From contig NC_092803.1 in assembly GCF_040954645.1 (NCBI RefSeq), positions 85,732,417 to 85,796,416 of the forward strand: a stretch of 64,000 nt of DNA, read 5' to 3'. The DNA is from Diabrotica undecimpunctata. Lineage: Eukaryota > Arthropoda > Insecta > Coleoptera > Chrysomelidae. Positions 54,114 through 64,000 of this stretch are shown here, piece after piece (positions within the stretch are counted from its first letter, which is position 1; every line of letters begins with the position of its first letter). The translations under genes and the position numbers were made by a program. The notes beneath the pieces are model-generated. The model had not been told where the DNA came from. It did no database searches and saw nothing but the letters and a program-made list of their open reading frames with translations.

Positions 54114-54303
54114 AAAGTGACATGCACCACTTGCAATCCGTGAGTAATGACCCATGAGTAATGAACTATTACTCACGAGATAAGTAGGTAATGGGTGTTA
54201 TTATCTATTCAAAAGTAGTGAATAATAAGCATGTTATTAAAGGGTCGTAGAAAAAAGTATTTAAGTTTTGAAATTTAAAATATGTAGAATGTAATAAATT
54301 ACC
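54114..54303. other. DNA between pogo and mariner N-terminal half
   Basis: Short repeats of TGAGTAATGA near 54145-54175. On the minus strand this could be the start of an intron of the mariner-like gene (donor CAG|GTAATT at 54303). Confidence 0.35.
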
Positions 54304-54970
54304 TGAAGGATTTTTTATTCCCGTTGTTAATCCATCCAAAAAAGCTTGTCTTAATGTTTTTACTGTAGTGTCTACCCATATTTTAGACTTTATATGGCCA
54401 GCGTTCAACGATGTCTCATCCAGATAATATTTTCCGCTTCTCCTCTGTATAAGCTCTTGTCTTTTGAAGATATTGTCTTCGCCACATCACAATGTCGTCT
54501 CTATCTAGTAAAAGAGTGTTTCTTCCCCTACGTTTATATTGAAAATTAAGTTTTCTCAATATTCGGTAAAACGTGGTTTTCGAAAAATTTGCAAATCAGG
54601 GTCATCGTTCACCTTCTTTAAAACCTTATCAACGGTGGGTATTTCGCTGCTCATAAAAAAATTATGAACCAGTCTTCTAATGGCATTTTTGTGACAATCA
54701 TAAATTTTGTCAAACTTCTTTTTCCGGGTCAGACATACTTTTGGTCCAGCGAATTGATGATTCGTTTTGTATTCCTTGATCACCGTAAACACACTTCTAT
54801 CACAAACTCTAACTTTATTGGCCACTTTTTTCACAATATCTTCAACCACTAACCCGAGATTTTCTTGTCTTTCACATTTAAAAACATTTAAAATGATTTC
54901 TTTAACTTCAACGCTAAGAGGGCTTCTTTTACTTCGTTGTCGAGGAGGACTCCATGTATTTTCAACCAAT
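54304..54970 (-). pseudogene. Tc1/mariner-like transposase, N-terminal half
   Basis: Helix-turn-helix region (SVEVKEIILNVFKCERQENL, VANKVRVCDRSVFTVIKEY), then PTVDKVLKKVNDDPDL, in a shifted frame FYRILRKLNFQYKRRGRNTL, and finally YLDETSLNAGHIKSKIW with the first catalytic Asp. It ends GIKNPSG exactly at a possible splice donor. The C-terminal half at 48660-49238 continues the same family. Confidence 0.78.
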
Positions 54971-55729
54971 TCATCAGCAGAATCAGCGATGACATTTTTG
55001 GTTTCAATATCTGTTATTGAAATACGTGGTTACTGTTACAGTAATCACAATCACGTCTAGATAGGGTCGTTATACAAATAAAAATATATACTTAAATAGT
55101 TTTAAATCGCACAACAAATAATTGCTAATTCAACATTAACAGCATAAATGATTAACCATCAAGATGACTAAAAATTTACTCACAAATCGGTTCAAATTAC
55201 AAAATTTCAATACCGAAATATAATACCTACTTAAATCGTGTCCGAACCTGTATGAGCTGCCGACGACGTCGTCAGTAACGAATAAAGATGGACATTTCGG
55301 CTAGTTTTTAAATATTCTTGAAGAACTGTTACTTGCATGTATGCATAAAATATTCATTAATTTTATAAATCGGATTATTTTTTCACTTACTATGTATTCA
55401 GTGATAACAATAATTTATTTACTATGCAATAAACACTAATAGTTGAGAAAAGAAAAAAATTAATAAAGTGTCATAATTATACTGTTACTTATCGGAATGA
55501 GTAGACTCATTTGGAACATCTTTAACAATTATCTGTTAAATTTATCGTTGTTTATATGCCCTGCATCGCTTATTGAATTAAACTTTAGATGATACCCAGT
55601 TTGAATTTAGGAATTTGCTGGGTACCAGTGAGATACTTTTTGGCTTAATTGTACTTCTACAGAAATGCTGCGAGCAACTTAAAGATATTTATGTGGATCA
55701 TGAATGTGTTGCTTGTGTGAGTCCATTTC
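54971..55729. other. Unassigned intron DNA
   Basis: No gene; may hold the 5' end of the mariner-like element. Confidence 0.4.
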
Positions 55730-56347
55730 AAAAGGTAAAAGAAATAATAAATTAGACTTACTCACAATCAATTTAATTTAACTATCAGACGACCGGTCTG
55801 GACAATAATATATATTGGACTTTACAACAATTTGCCACATATTGCAACATAACTTTATCAAAGAAATTTGATAATTACAAGCTGATATAATTGCACACCC
55901 ACACAATTTGTACATCTATTCTTATTCATTGTCTCACAACTGTCACCTTCCAAAATAAAAATCTCAATAAATAACACACATTTCATAAATATATCTCCAG
56001 AATAAATATAAATAACTTTAAAGAACTTAATGGTATAGAACATTACTTTCATCAAACAAACAATTACATTTACCTATCTCTACTTCATTGGATAAAATCT
56101 GTCTCCTCAAGAACTTCCCCGTTTACTGTTAAACAATTACAATAGTTGACTTGAGTTCTCCAATCAACAATACAAGATAGTTTGAACCATGTTCTTTCAA
56201 CCATCAATTAATAGAGTACCGGCATCATTTATTTAACTTTGTATCGTGACCTGAAGATGCTTTGCATATTGTAGAAAGCGAAACCGGTCGTCTGATAGTT
56301 AAATTAAATTTATTGTAAGTCTAATTTATTATTTCTTTTACCTTTTA
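55730..56347. repeat. Element with ~65-bp inverted ends and hammerhead motif
   Basis: 55730-55798 and 56284-56347 are reverse complements apart from a 4-bp indel and a few changes (ACCGGTCGTCTGATAG...). A hammerhead-like motif overlaps the start of the right arm, as expected if the arms are pseudo-LTR pieces of a PLE or a related nonautonomous element. No coding sequence between. Confidence 0.7.
56248..56292 (+). ncRNA. Hammerhead-ribozyme-like motif
   Basis: GAC (56248-56250), CUGAAGA (56251-56257), one extra U, helix GCUUU/AAAGC (56259-56263 with 56275-56279), GAAA (56280-56283), loopless helix ACC/GGU (56283-56288), cleavage base C 56289, then GUC (56290-56292) pairing with GAC. All core positions C3, U4, G5, A6, G8, A9, G12, A13, A14 are canonical. 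Only the extra base is unusual. Confidence 0.6.
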
Positions 56348-56590
56348 TATTTATGTGGCTTTAATTGATTACAAAAAGGCTTTCGATAGGGTGAAGTCTG
56401 CAACGCTTATTATTGTGCTAATTGTGTATATATTGTGCTTTAATTTGATATAGATTTCAACGTCCTAGAACTTTATTATTTATGTCTTCATAATCAGTGG
56501 CACTACTAATAATATTCGTCATCACTAGTAAATCTGTTTGGCCACTTTATAATTTGATAACATTAAACCGAAAAACTGATTTAATTTCAG

Positions 56591-56892
56591 ATCTTTATTT
56601 GGTACTGAACATTCGCAAGTTTTACGACGATGGGTGAAAACAGAACAAAATTTTGTCAGATATTATGCCACCGATCTTCCAACTCATACCAAAGTTACAC
56701 TGCCAGCTCTTTCTCCCACAATGGAACTGGGTACTATTGTTAGTTGGGAAAAAAAGGAGGGCGACAAACTCAATGAGGGCGATCTACTCGCTGAAATCGA
56801 GACTGACAAGGCGACCATGGGTTTCGAAACTCCGGAGGAAGGTTATCTAGCCAAAATTATCATACCAGCTGGGACCAAGGATGTTCCTATAG
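56591..56892 (+). CDS. DLAT: DLAT exon 2: lipoyl domain
   Basis: Acceptor TTTCAG before 56591, donor CTATAG|GTATTT after 56892; it enters in phase 2 and leaves in phase 1. It codes the end of the leader ([15 protein letters not shown], then YYATDLP where processing is likely) and most of a lipoyl domain: [20 protein letters not shown], with the lipoylated Lys in [12 protein letters not shown]. This swinging arm carries acetyl groups between E1, E2 and E3 in the mitochondrial pyruvate dehydrogenase complex. Confidence 0.95.
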
Positions 56893-57421
56893 GTATTTTA
56901 ATCTATATTTGTTTGAGTGAAGAAGATATATTTTAAAATTACAATTTAAATTTTATTAGAAGCATAGCTTTCTTATCTCGGGCTACGGACGATGGATCAC
57001 GTAGACGTGTGAAAAAATAAAAACAAAAGAAACTCAATGAAACGGACACGGAATGAAATAAAACGCAATGTAATGACAGATCGCGTGACCACACACTGCG
57101 TGTGTGTCCCAAGCGTATTTGTTAATAATATCAACTAAAATAATAAAATTAAATTAAAATAACATAACATAATCTCGAATCGAATTGAATCGATTTAAAT
57201 CGAATCGATTGGAACCGAATCGAATTGAATTTAATTAAATTAAAAACCATCGCTTCTTGCGTAGATGATAAGGAAGCTATGCTTCCCTCCTCGGTCACTC
57301 CTGGAGTGCCACATCCCGTTTTTATTTAAAAGTTGATTTGTTTCTCTTGTTGTTTTTATTCTAATAGAACCATTTTTAGTGACATTTTGAGGGGTTGGTT
57401 ATTATATTAAAAGTTTTTTAG
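56893..57421 (+). other. DLAT intron 2, 529 bp, with repeat insertion
   Basis: GTATTT...TTTTTTAG. Most of it is the repeat at about 56955-57330. Confidence 0.85.
56955..57330. repeat. Small element inside DLAT intron 2
   Basis: GAAGCATAGCTTTCTTATC near 56961 is repeated inverted near 57270 (GATAAGGAAGCTATGCTTC) with one mismatch. The right end shares the TGCCACA-CCCG-T-run block with 14200-14262. Contains a low-complexity TCGAAT-rich stretch (57171-57245). Confidence 0.6.
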
Positions 57422-57673
57422 GCAAACTGGTGTGTATTATAGTCGAAAACGAAGCAGATATTGCAGCGTTCAAAGATTTCAAAGATGAAGGATTAGCAGC
57501 TCCAGCTCAACCAAAGACTGCTGCACCTAGTCCTCCTGTACCATCACCAGCACCACCAGTAGCTGCAGCATCACCTGCTCCACCAGTGGTTGCTGATGTA
57601 ACCTCCACAGGTAGGGTGTATGTCAGTCCCATGGCAAAGAGGTTGGCCGAACAGAGGAATATCAGATTGCAAG
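57422..57673 (+). CDS. DLAT: DLAT exon 3: end of lipoyl domain, linker, start of E3/E1-binding domain
   Basis: Acceptor TTTTTTAG before 57422, donor CAAG|GTTAGA after 57673. Reads KLVCIIVENEADIAAFKDF (end of lipoyl domain), an Ala/Pro-rich flexible linker of about 45 residues, then VYVSPMAKRLAEQRNI, the first helix of the peripheral subunit-binding domain. The rest of that domain and the acetyltransferase core lie beyond the window. Confidence 0.95.
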
Positions 57674-57964
57674 GTTAGAAATTAGAAATTTAGAATTTAT
57701 GCTCAATGTTTATTGGCGAAAAGCTTTTAAAATGATTTGCTATAAAAGGAAAATAATAATGTGGCTTTATTTTAAATACAGAATGATTATATCATTTTGG
57801 TACTGCTTTGGGTATTTCTTTGTTAATTTAACCTGTTTCTTTTATGTGGTGATGTCTTAACTGTATATTTGAATGATTCTTCTGAAGTTATTTTTGTGAG
57901 GCATTTTACTTTCGTAATTAATGTGCAAAGTTATTACCAAATTGTAATTGTATCTTTACAATTA

Positions 57965-59439
57965 CAGTACCTGGCCAAATTATTAGGCCAAGAAAGGAAA
58001 AATTTACTATATGAAGTTATTTCTCTCACGATTATGAATATATTTTAAAAAAATTACTGTTTTGTTCTTTTCTTAGGTAATGTACTAAAAAAGTTAACAA
58101 AAAACATTTATTTTTTAAAAAAGTATAATTTTTACAAAGTATTAGTAAGGGCAAGGGATAAATTTAATATTTTGTATGTCGAACACGTCGAGGCATGCTC
58201 TCGATACAGGCTTGAAAAATAAGTTGAAATACTCTTAGCCTTGTGGCAAGGACCACCATCGTGCATAAATATGGGTTCCTCTTCTCCAGGAAACCATTTC
58301 TGCAGCTGTGGCAAAAGTCTCGTCTCGAGTACTTTCCGGTACTGGTCTTATCTCATCGTATTTTCCACCACGTAGAGACGTACCTTTGCCGGATACCACA
58401 GACCAGACCATGAGTGACAGTGCGTGTTTGATGCTGGGCACAATGCAGTCGGGCTTGTATTTCTCGTTGGGACGTCTCCGAAAAAACTCCGTTTTTTCTG
58501 TCAAAACTTAAAAAACGGACACGTCCAGAGGCAGACCTGAAATCAACAAAATTTTTAGGAATGCTCATGTTTTTTAGTTTTTAATATTTATATTCAAGCA
58601 AAACAACACATATATATCTTTTTCCAGTCTTCCACTGTCCAGATTTTGTATTTTTGTGCCCATTCGAAACGTTTCTTTATCATAGCCGGAGTAAGCCTTG
58701 GCTTTCGAGCTGCTTTCTTAGCTACCAGTTTTTTTTTTTCGACAAGTCTTCGACGATCTGTTCTTTCTGAAACACAAATTCCTTCATTTGTTATCTCCTG
58801 AGTAAGCATTCTCAGTGGTTTCTTTCTGTTTACTAGGCAAATATCTCTTATTTTGCGATCAGTCCTAGGAGTAGTCACACAATGTCGTCCGTTGTGATCC
58901 TTACGCTTTGAATCTAAACTGACTCCAGACGCAATTTTCTGTTTTATATTAATTACAGAACTTCTTGATACTCCTACCATTGCTGCTATTTTATTTTGAG
59001 ATATTTGTGCAGCTTTTAGGAGTCCAAATACCTGGCCTACTCATTTTGGTGACAGACCAGCGTTTTTCCCCATCTGAAAATGTATAAATACCATTAATTA
59101 TACCAATAACTTCACTGCATATGTTTATAATCTAAAAAGTAATAAAAAAAAGGATAAATCACTCACCTCTGCAATAAAAATTCATGTCAAAACCGTTTAG
59201 AATTCAAGTGTTCACAGACAGTATTTGAGCTTATAAAATGCACACTAGTTGACAGGACACAATGCTGTCTAGAAATGGCGGATATGGCGGTGTTGCCAAC
59301 GTTAAAATAGTGCAATAATGTTACCATACTATATTAAATGTTGCTATGCGAAAAAATAACATTCCTGTTAATAAAACTTATTAATTAAAAAAAAAATGCA
59401 AATTTTGAATGCTTGGCCTAATAATTTGGCCAGGTACTG
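57965..59439 (-). mobile_element. Tc1-like transposon with perfect 28-bp TIRs
   Basis: TIRs 57965-57992 and 59412-59439, identical, beginning CAGTACCTGGCC; TA duplication at 57963-57964 and 59440-59441. 1475 bp with one decayed transposase gene on the minus strand. Confidence 0.92.
58132..58980 (-). pseudogene. Tc1-like transposase
   Basis: MVGVSRSSVINIKQKIASGV and the ICVSERTDRRRL region are the two helix-turn-helix domains; KRFEWAQKYKIWTVEDWKK leads to the first catalytic Asp, which is lost at a deletion near 58590. In other frames KPDCIVPSIKHALSLMVWSV and PIFMHDGGPCHKAKS (second Asp) follow. The third acidic residue (DLNPIE) is missing at the end. Confidence 0.85.
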
Positions 59440-59441
59440 TA

Positions 59442-59719
59442 CAATTACACGTCAATGAATGGATGGCGCACATCACCCGCCTTTTTATTCTCTAAATTTT
59501 AATAGTTCCCTAAATAAACCAAGTAAAAAAACATTTAAATAGCTAATAATGTGTTATCATATCTGTACATAAGTTATAAAAAATATACGAGGTGTTTCAA
59601 AACGTTTTCAAAATTCATTTTATTAATTAATAAATATATTAGATAACTGATTTATATTAAATATTTTTTATTAAAATAACATATGGTACTTAACACACCA
59701 ATAATCACCTGAACAGTAG
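59442..59719. other. Intron DNA between two DNA transposons
   Basis: No feature supported. Confidence 0.4.
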
Positions 59720-59721
59720 GG

Positions 59722-62700
59722 TGGGCCGAAAAAATTTTTTATCCGATCGAAACGGGGTAGGTTTTAAAAGTTGCATTTGGGGTCCTAAAAGAAAACTGCA
59801 AAATATTTTTGCTGAAAAAAAATATCTTCAGTCTACGCATTTGACTTAAAATTTCAGTTTTTTTGGTAAAAAATAACTTTTTGGAAATAATTTTGTACAC
59901 ATTAAGAAATTAGATAGAATGACCGGGTAGCGTTATATATGTTTGTTAACACTAATATAATAACCCCAAACAGTTTCATTTGTCTTATGCAACATCTTCA
60001 GTGTGCGCAAGAACCACCAATTTACGTGATTTTAAGGTTAAATACAATATTTTTATACCACTTACCTTTTCTAATATTTGAAGTCTAGTTTTTTTGAAAA
60101 GTCTACAGTCAGCTTTTTTCTGTAAATTTATCGAGGAAAATATATCATCATTTATGCAACTCTTCGCTAGTTCATAATGAACTACCCAGGACTCACCACG
60201 AGGAGGTAGTTGCATGTCGCGACCATGTCGAATCCCACCCGTGCCCTCCCTTCAACCCCACCATGAGAGCACGTTGTTCTTTTTGCTTAGGCTTGAACTC
60301 TTTCTTAGAGTCAAACTTAGGCCGTATTGCTCTGTCAAATAGTCTAGTTCTGATTATTTCGTCCCTTTTCTTTTCATCGCACACTTATAGTGCTGATCGT
60401 GTGACTTCTTTTACTGTTCTTTCGACAGCTTGAGTATGTGTCGGTAATTTTCCCAGCACACCTTTTGCAAGAATATCTGACACGCCGTCAACCAATATTC
60501 TGTTGAGGTCCTCTTCTGATAGATACATTGTTAACATTGGGCTCAAAACTGCTATTCAATTAAATCTATGTATTCTTTGGCAGAAAAATTTATTTTATGA
60601 ATTTCAAAAAGTCGAACTCTTTCTCTGTCGTTTTTTCTTCTGGCTTTTAATATTCGTCTGATCGCAAGCTGACGAATATGTTCCCTGTCGTCGGAGAGCA
60701 TTGCCACAAGCATATTTTCGGGGTGTGCGAAGTATGCATTATTTTGAATGCACTTATGAATCACTTTCTTTTGTTCGTGTGACATATATGATGAAAAGTC
60801 CAGCATTTTCCAAAGGTTGCTTGAACCATCCTTCAGTTTGTGATTGCATTTGAGAGTGAACCAGCTTGGAGCATAAACTATGGCAACATATTTGACTAAA
60901 TCTTTCAACTGATCTGATGGTGAACTAGATGCAATGTACAATCGAAGTACACGATTGGCAGTTGTCACCCACCGTGCATGATTCAACTTTCCAGGACTTC
61001 TATCCCCAAATCCTGGTGGTGATTCTCCTTTAGTAACTATTTTGCATATGTCGTATAAATATTTCTGATCCATACTTAAATCTACTTTGTTTAAATCTGG
61101 AAACAGCACTTCAACTGGGCTCATTATCGGTTCAAACTTAGTTGGACTTTGTTTGTGGCAGTCAGCTAACACTTTGCCAATTGAACCGCTAAAGCCATGA
61201 GAGCCAGATGTTTGACCATCTAAAAATTCAAAAAGATGTCTCAGTGAAAGTTCATTGGTGTGTAACTGACACACCACCCATTGTAAAGGTTTGTCTAGTT
61301 TAGTTTCCAGTATTCTTATAACACCATTACTTTTGTCTGTGTTAGTTGGGCATCCATCACATCCAACACAAACCAGTTTCGACAAACTAATTTGTTTATC
61401 GGACATAAACTGCATGATTGAATTAGCTATGTCCACAGCTTTCCCTGATAATGGTTTGACGTGCCCTACATATTTTGATCCTGGTTCTTGAATAATAGAT
61501 AAATGATCTTCTTTATGGGCACGACGATGTTTTTTCCCATCTTCACTAGTTTCAATGAAATAGGTCTTGTCAATTCTTCCATCAAAATAAAGCGCTTGCA
61601 ATAAATTGGTTTCATCTAAATCTTTGCTTAAAATTTCCTTACGAGTCTTTACTCTTTCCCGTCTGACTTTATTTTTGTCAAAAACTGGGCTACTTTAAGA
61701 CGTATCTTTTATTCCCATATCCTTCAACAAAGCCGATGCTAAAGCCGCTGCAGGCCTATCTGGTATCCCATATCTACCACACGTTCTAGCAAAAGTACCT
61801 ATATTAATTCTGGTTTGCTCTGTTTCTGTAGTATTATTTTGAGAAGGGATTTGTGGCAAAACGGTTTCGTCTGTATCGTGATGGAAGTCTAAGTTGTCGT
61901 CAACTTCTTTCTTTTCTTTTTCTTCCTTTTCCTGTCTCTTCATGGTTTCTTTCTCTTTTCATATAATTCGTTTTTTATTTTGTGCCGTACTTTTTAGGTC
62001 TATATTACCAATCATCATTTGGCGTACAGTTCTTTGGTCTATTAAATTCTCGCGCTCCATTACAGGGACCTTTTTTTCACGAACACAACTACAAGAGTTT
62101 AAGTCACTACATTTACAAGTGCACACATCAAGTAACTTGCCAGACTTTTCCAAAAACTTGCTAAGATGAGAAGAGAATGTTTGCTTATGTTGATCCCTTT
62201 CGAAAGATTTATTTAGAGCTTTCATTTCATCTAAGCTTCTTTTCAACATACCTCTCATAGTTTTGTAAGATATCATAGGGATTGAAGCTTTACGCCAGAT
62301 CCAACGTTTCTTCAGCTACGCGAGAGAAATCTGGATTCTTACTCTTTTCCTTAAGTTGAAGATCGTGCCACACATAGTTATAGTGTCTCATAACATCAAT
62401 TATGGTTGGTAACATTGTATCACTAAATTGTTTGTCACTCCCTATATTTCGATTGTCACGATCTCTGGTCCTTAACGCCATCGCACGACCGGTCCTTAAC
62501 TAATCCTAGCACTTAAAAATAATTACTTTGGTTTTAAATTAAAACAGAACTACACTCGCACAATGCCCTGCAAATACAGATACAACCTTTCCGCAACACA
62601 AATGTTGTACTACTGTGAACTGCGAAGTAGGGCGCGGCCGACAGGTCTCGACTCGGCGGTACAGGTCTCAACTTGTCTGCTTAGGTGGAAAGGGGTGGGG

Positions 62701-63127
62701 GGGGGGACTAAGCGCACCGGCTCGACAAGCCCGTACTGACAACCGCTATCTGATTTCAATTCTATATTGTTTTAATGTAATTTACCTAACTTAAACGCAA
62801 CTATTTTTGATCTTTCAAATATATCTACGACTAATCCCTTTAAAAAGGCGACCGGTATAAATATTAAATTTTCGCACAAAATGGTGGTACTTGCGCACAC
62901 TGAAGATTTTGCATACGACAAATGAAACTGTTTGGGGTTATTCTATTAGTGTTAACAAACATATATACCCGGTCATTCTATCTCATTTCTTAATGTGTAC
63001 TAAATTATTTCCAAAAAGTTACTTTTTACCAAAAAAAACTGAAATTTTAAGTCAAATGCGCAGACTGAAGATATTTTTTTTTTCAGCAAAAATATTTTGC
63101 AGTTTCCTTTTAGGACCCCAAATGCAA
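59722..63127 (-). mobile_element. DNA transposon with ~250-bp terminal inverted repeats
   Basis: 59771-60020 and 62880-63127 are reverse complements over about 250 bp with scattered differences. On the left the TIR seems to go on outward to AGGGTGGGCCGAAAAAA near 59722; on the right the outer ~50 bp are gone. Between them is one transposase-like gene on the minus strand. Superfamily not assigned; no target duplication because the right end is missing. Confidence 0.8.
60193..62481 (-). pseudogene. Transposase of the long-TIR element, frameshifted
   Basis: Pieces 62481-62290, 62276-61959, 61943-61695, 61601-60552 and 60384-60193 read as one protein in order. The N-terminal part has a Cys cluster (VCTCKCSDLNSCSC) and RTCGRYGIPDRPAAALASAL. 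The main block has LVCVGCDGCPTNTDKS (probable catalytic Asp), PLQWVVCQLHTNELSLRHLF, LDGQTSGSHGFSGSIGK, DQKYLYDICK and GKLNHARWVTTANRVLRLY. I know this as a repetitive protein family in insects and cnidarians. The 349-residue block is uninterrupted, the flanks are not. Confidence 0.72.
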
Positions 63128-63484
63128 CATGGTAAAACATAAGAAACCTTAAACTAAAACAGTATGATAACATTACTTACGTATCTCTAAAATAATTTTA
63201 CCTAAGATACTACAAGCAACGCATAATTTCGAAATATGACTCATGCAAAATATTTTCTACACGGTCACCACCAACTCTTAGGTTCGGTTAAATTTTTAAA
63301 ATTTGTTAATAATTTATATAGAATATATTCATCATTTACATTTTCAATATTATCTTGTATTTATGTTTAATAACATTTTGGTTAGGTATATTTATTTTTT
63401 TTATTTAATTTGATTTAATTTTGTTTATTTTTAATTATTTTTTTTTGTTTATTTATAGCATGAAATATAAGTTTTAAGTTTTGA
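63128..63484. other. Unassigned AT-rich intron DNA
   Basis: No feature supported. Confidence 0.4.
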
Positions 63485-64000
63485 CAACAAATGTGAGGCA
63501 TTTGAAATATGGTTAAAAAACGCTGGATTTAAACTTCACACAAACGATCTAAAACATTTAAAACTTTTTTTTTAATTACACTAGTATAATAGACTCAGTT
63601 TTTATAAAGGTGTTAAATAAATAAACTTGGCGCGCTTTTTGCCATTTTTAAGATTCTCGTGAGATCAATAAAATTGATTACTTTCTTGACTTTAGAGATA
63701 AATTGATTTTAGAGATTAATCTTTAAAACCTATGACTTGAAATTTTAATTTTGAATTGTGGTAACAAATATAAGGCATTTGAAATATGAATAAAATATGC
63801 AGAATTTAATTTCAAACTATCGTACGTCACGTAAAATGCCTCCAAGAAGACGGTTTGGGGAATAGTTTATAGCAGAAGTTTGGTTCTTTTGAAAAACGTA
63901 GCAGTTTAATTGAAAAAGAAAAGTTTTAAACGTTTTAAATTGTTTGTTATGTGAAAGTTTAAATCCTGCGCTTTTTAAACATATTTCAAATGTGTCACAT
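63485..64000. repeat. Inverted/direct repeat element at the window edge
   Basis: GGCATTTGAAATATG followed by (T)AAAAA and TTTAAACTTC occurs at about 63496, again at 63776 in the same direction, and in inverted form at 63950-64000 (TTTAAACATATTTCAAATGTG). It probably is a nonautonomous element whose end is at or just beyond the window edge. Confidence 0.5.

Larger units (their letters stand above)
16809..56590 (+). other. DLAT intron 1, about 39.8 kb, filled with transposable elements
   Basis: Donor GTATTT at 16809, acceptor TTAATTTCAG ending at 56590, phase 2 on both sides. Everything between is repeats and remnants in both orientations; I found no other host exon. If exon 1 belongs to another gene this intron would not exist, but the in-frame junction and lipoyl exon with acceptor make that unlikely. 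Confidence 0.72.
57674..64000 (+). other. DLAT intron 3 (partial)
   Basis: Begins GTTAGA and runs past the window end; filled with DNA transposons. No further DLAT exon seen. Confidence 0.75.

Noticed and set aside
57171..57245. Tandem TCGAAT-like stretch as a CRISPR or satellite array
   Set aside because: Irregular low-complexity repeat within a small intronic element; no spacers or fixed period.
57430..57678. Reading DLAT exon 3 as a separate small gene
   Set aside because: The first base of the exon is at 57422 after an acceptor and the sequence continues the lipoyl domain of exon 2.

Overview
The window is AT-rich DNA from an animal nuclear genome, most likely an insect, dominated by nested and mostly broken transposable elements. 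The order is not certain; a beetle would fit but nothing here proves it. I recognise one host gene with confidence: DLAT, the E2 acetyltransferase subunit of the mitochondrial pyruvate dehydrogenase complex, on the + strand. Exon 1 (16690-16808) holds the mitochondrial leader, exon 2 (56591-56892) the lipoyl domain, and exon 3 (57422-57673) the Pro/Ala linker and the start of the E3/E1-binding domain. Splice sites and phases agree, so intron 1 is about 39.8 kb and the rest of the gene lies past the right edge.

1-16.7 kb, upstream of DLAT: a nearly intact Ty3/Gypsy element with identical 188-bp LTRs (281-4537, minus); a single-ORF transposon-like gene with three in-frame stops (4884-7232, minus); a ~410-bp MITE (copy A); a decayed Jockey-like reverse transcriptase; a 2.45-kb palindrome made of two Penelope-like (PLE) GIY-YIG ends pointing away from each other, each with a hammerhead-ribozyme-like motif; a hairpin; and an ~840-bp MITE just upstream of DLAT.

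16.8-56.6 kb, DLAT intron 1: a CR1/L2-like LINE (18.8-21.6 kb, minus); an RTE-like LINE (22.5-37 kb, minus) split by a second Gypsy element (22840-34242, minus, 'Gypsy B'). Gypsy B carries a macrodomain (OARD1/TARG1-like) and part of a CCCH finger after its integrase, and itself contains a MITE (copy B), a palindromic insertion, a third Gypsy remnant holding a hAT remnant, a LINE tail and a THAP-domain exon. After these come a BEL/Pao element (37.3-42.3 kb, plus) cut by a 5'-truncated RTE insert with a 15-bp duplication, a second PLE fragment (42.6-43.3 kb), a two-ORF LINE (43.3-46.4 kb), piggyBac and Tc1/mariner remnants, and an almost full-length pogo/Tigger element (51413-54111) lying between two halves of a mariner-like transposase.

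56.6-64 kb: DLAT exons 2 and 3, a repeat in intron 2, then intron 3 with a Tc1-like element (57965-59439), a DNA transposon with ~250-bp terminal inverted repeats (about 59.72-63.13 kb) and the start of another inverted-repeat element at the edge.

No element copy here looks fully functional. The closest are the first Gypsy (one in-frame stop) and the pogo element (frame damage at the start codon and before its zinc-finger tail). The most unusual content is the macrodomain inside a Gypsy polyprotein and the recurring combination of PLE ends, hammerhead-like motifs, inverted dimers and (TA)n tracts.
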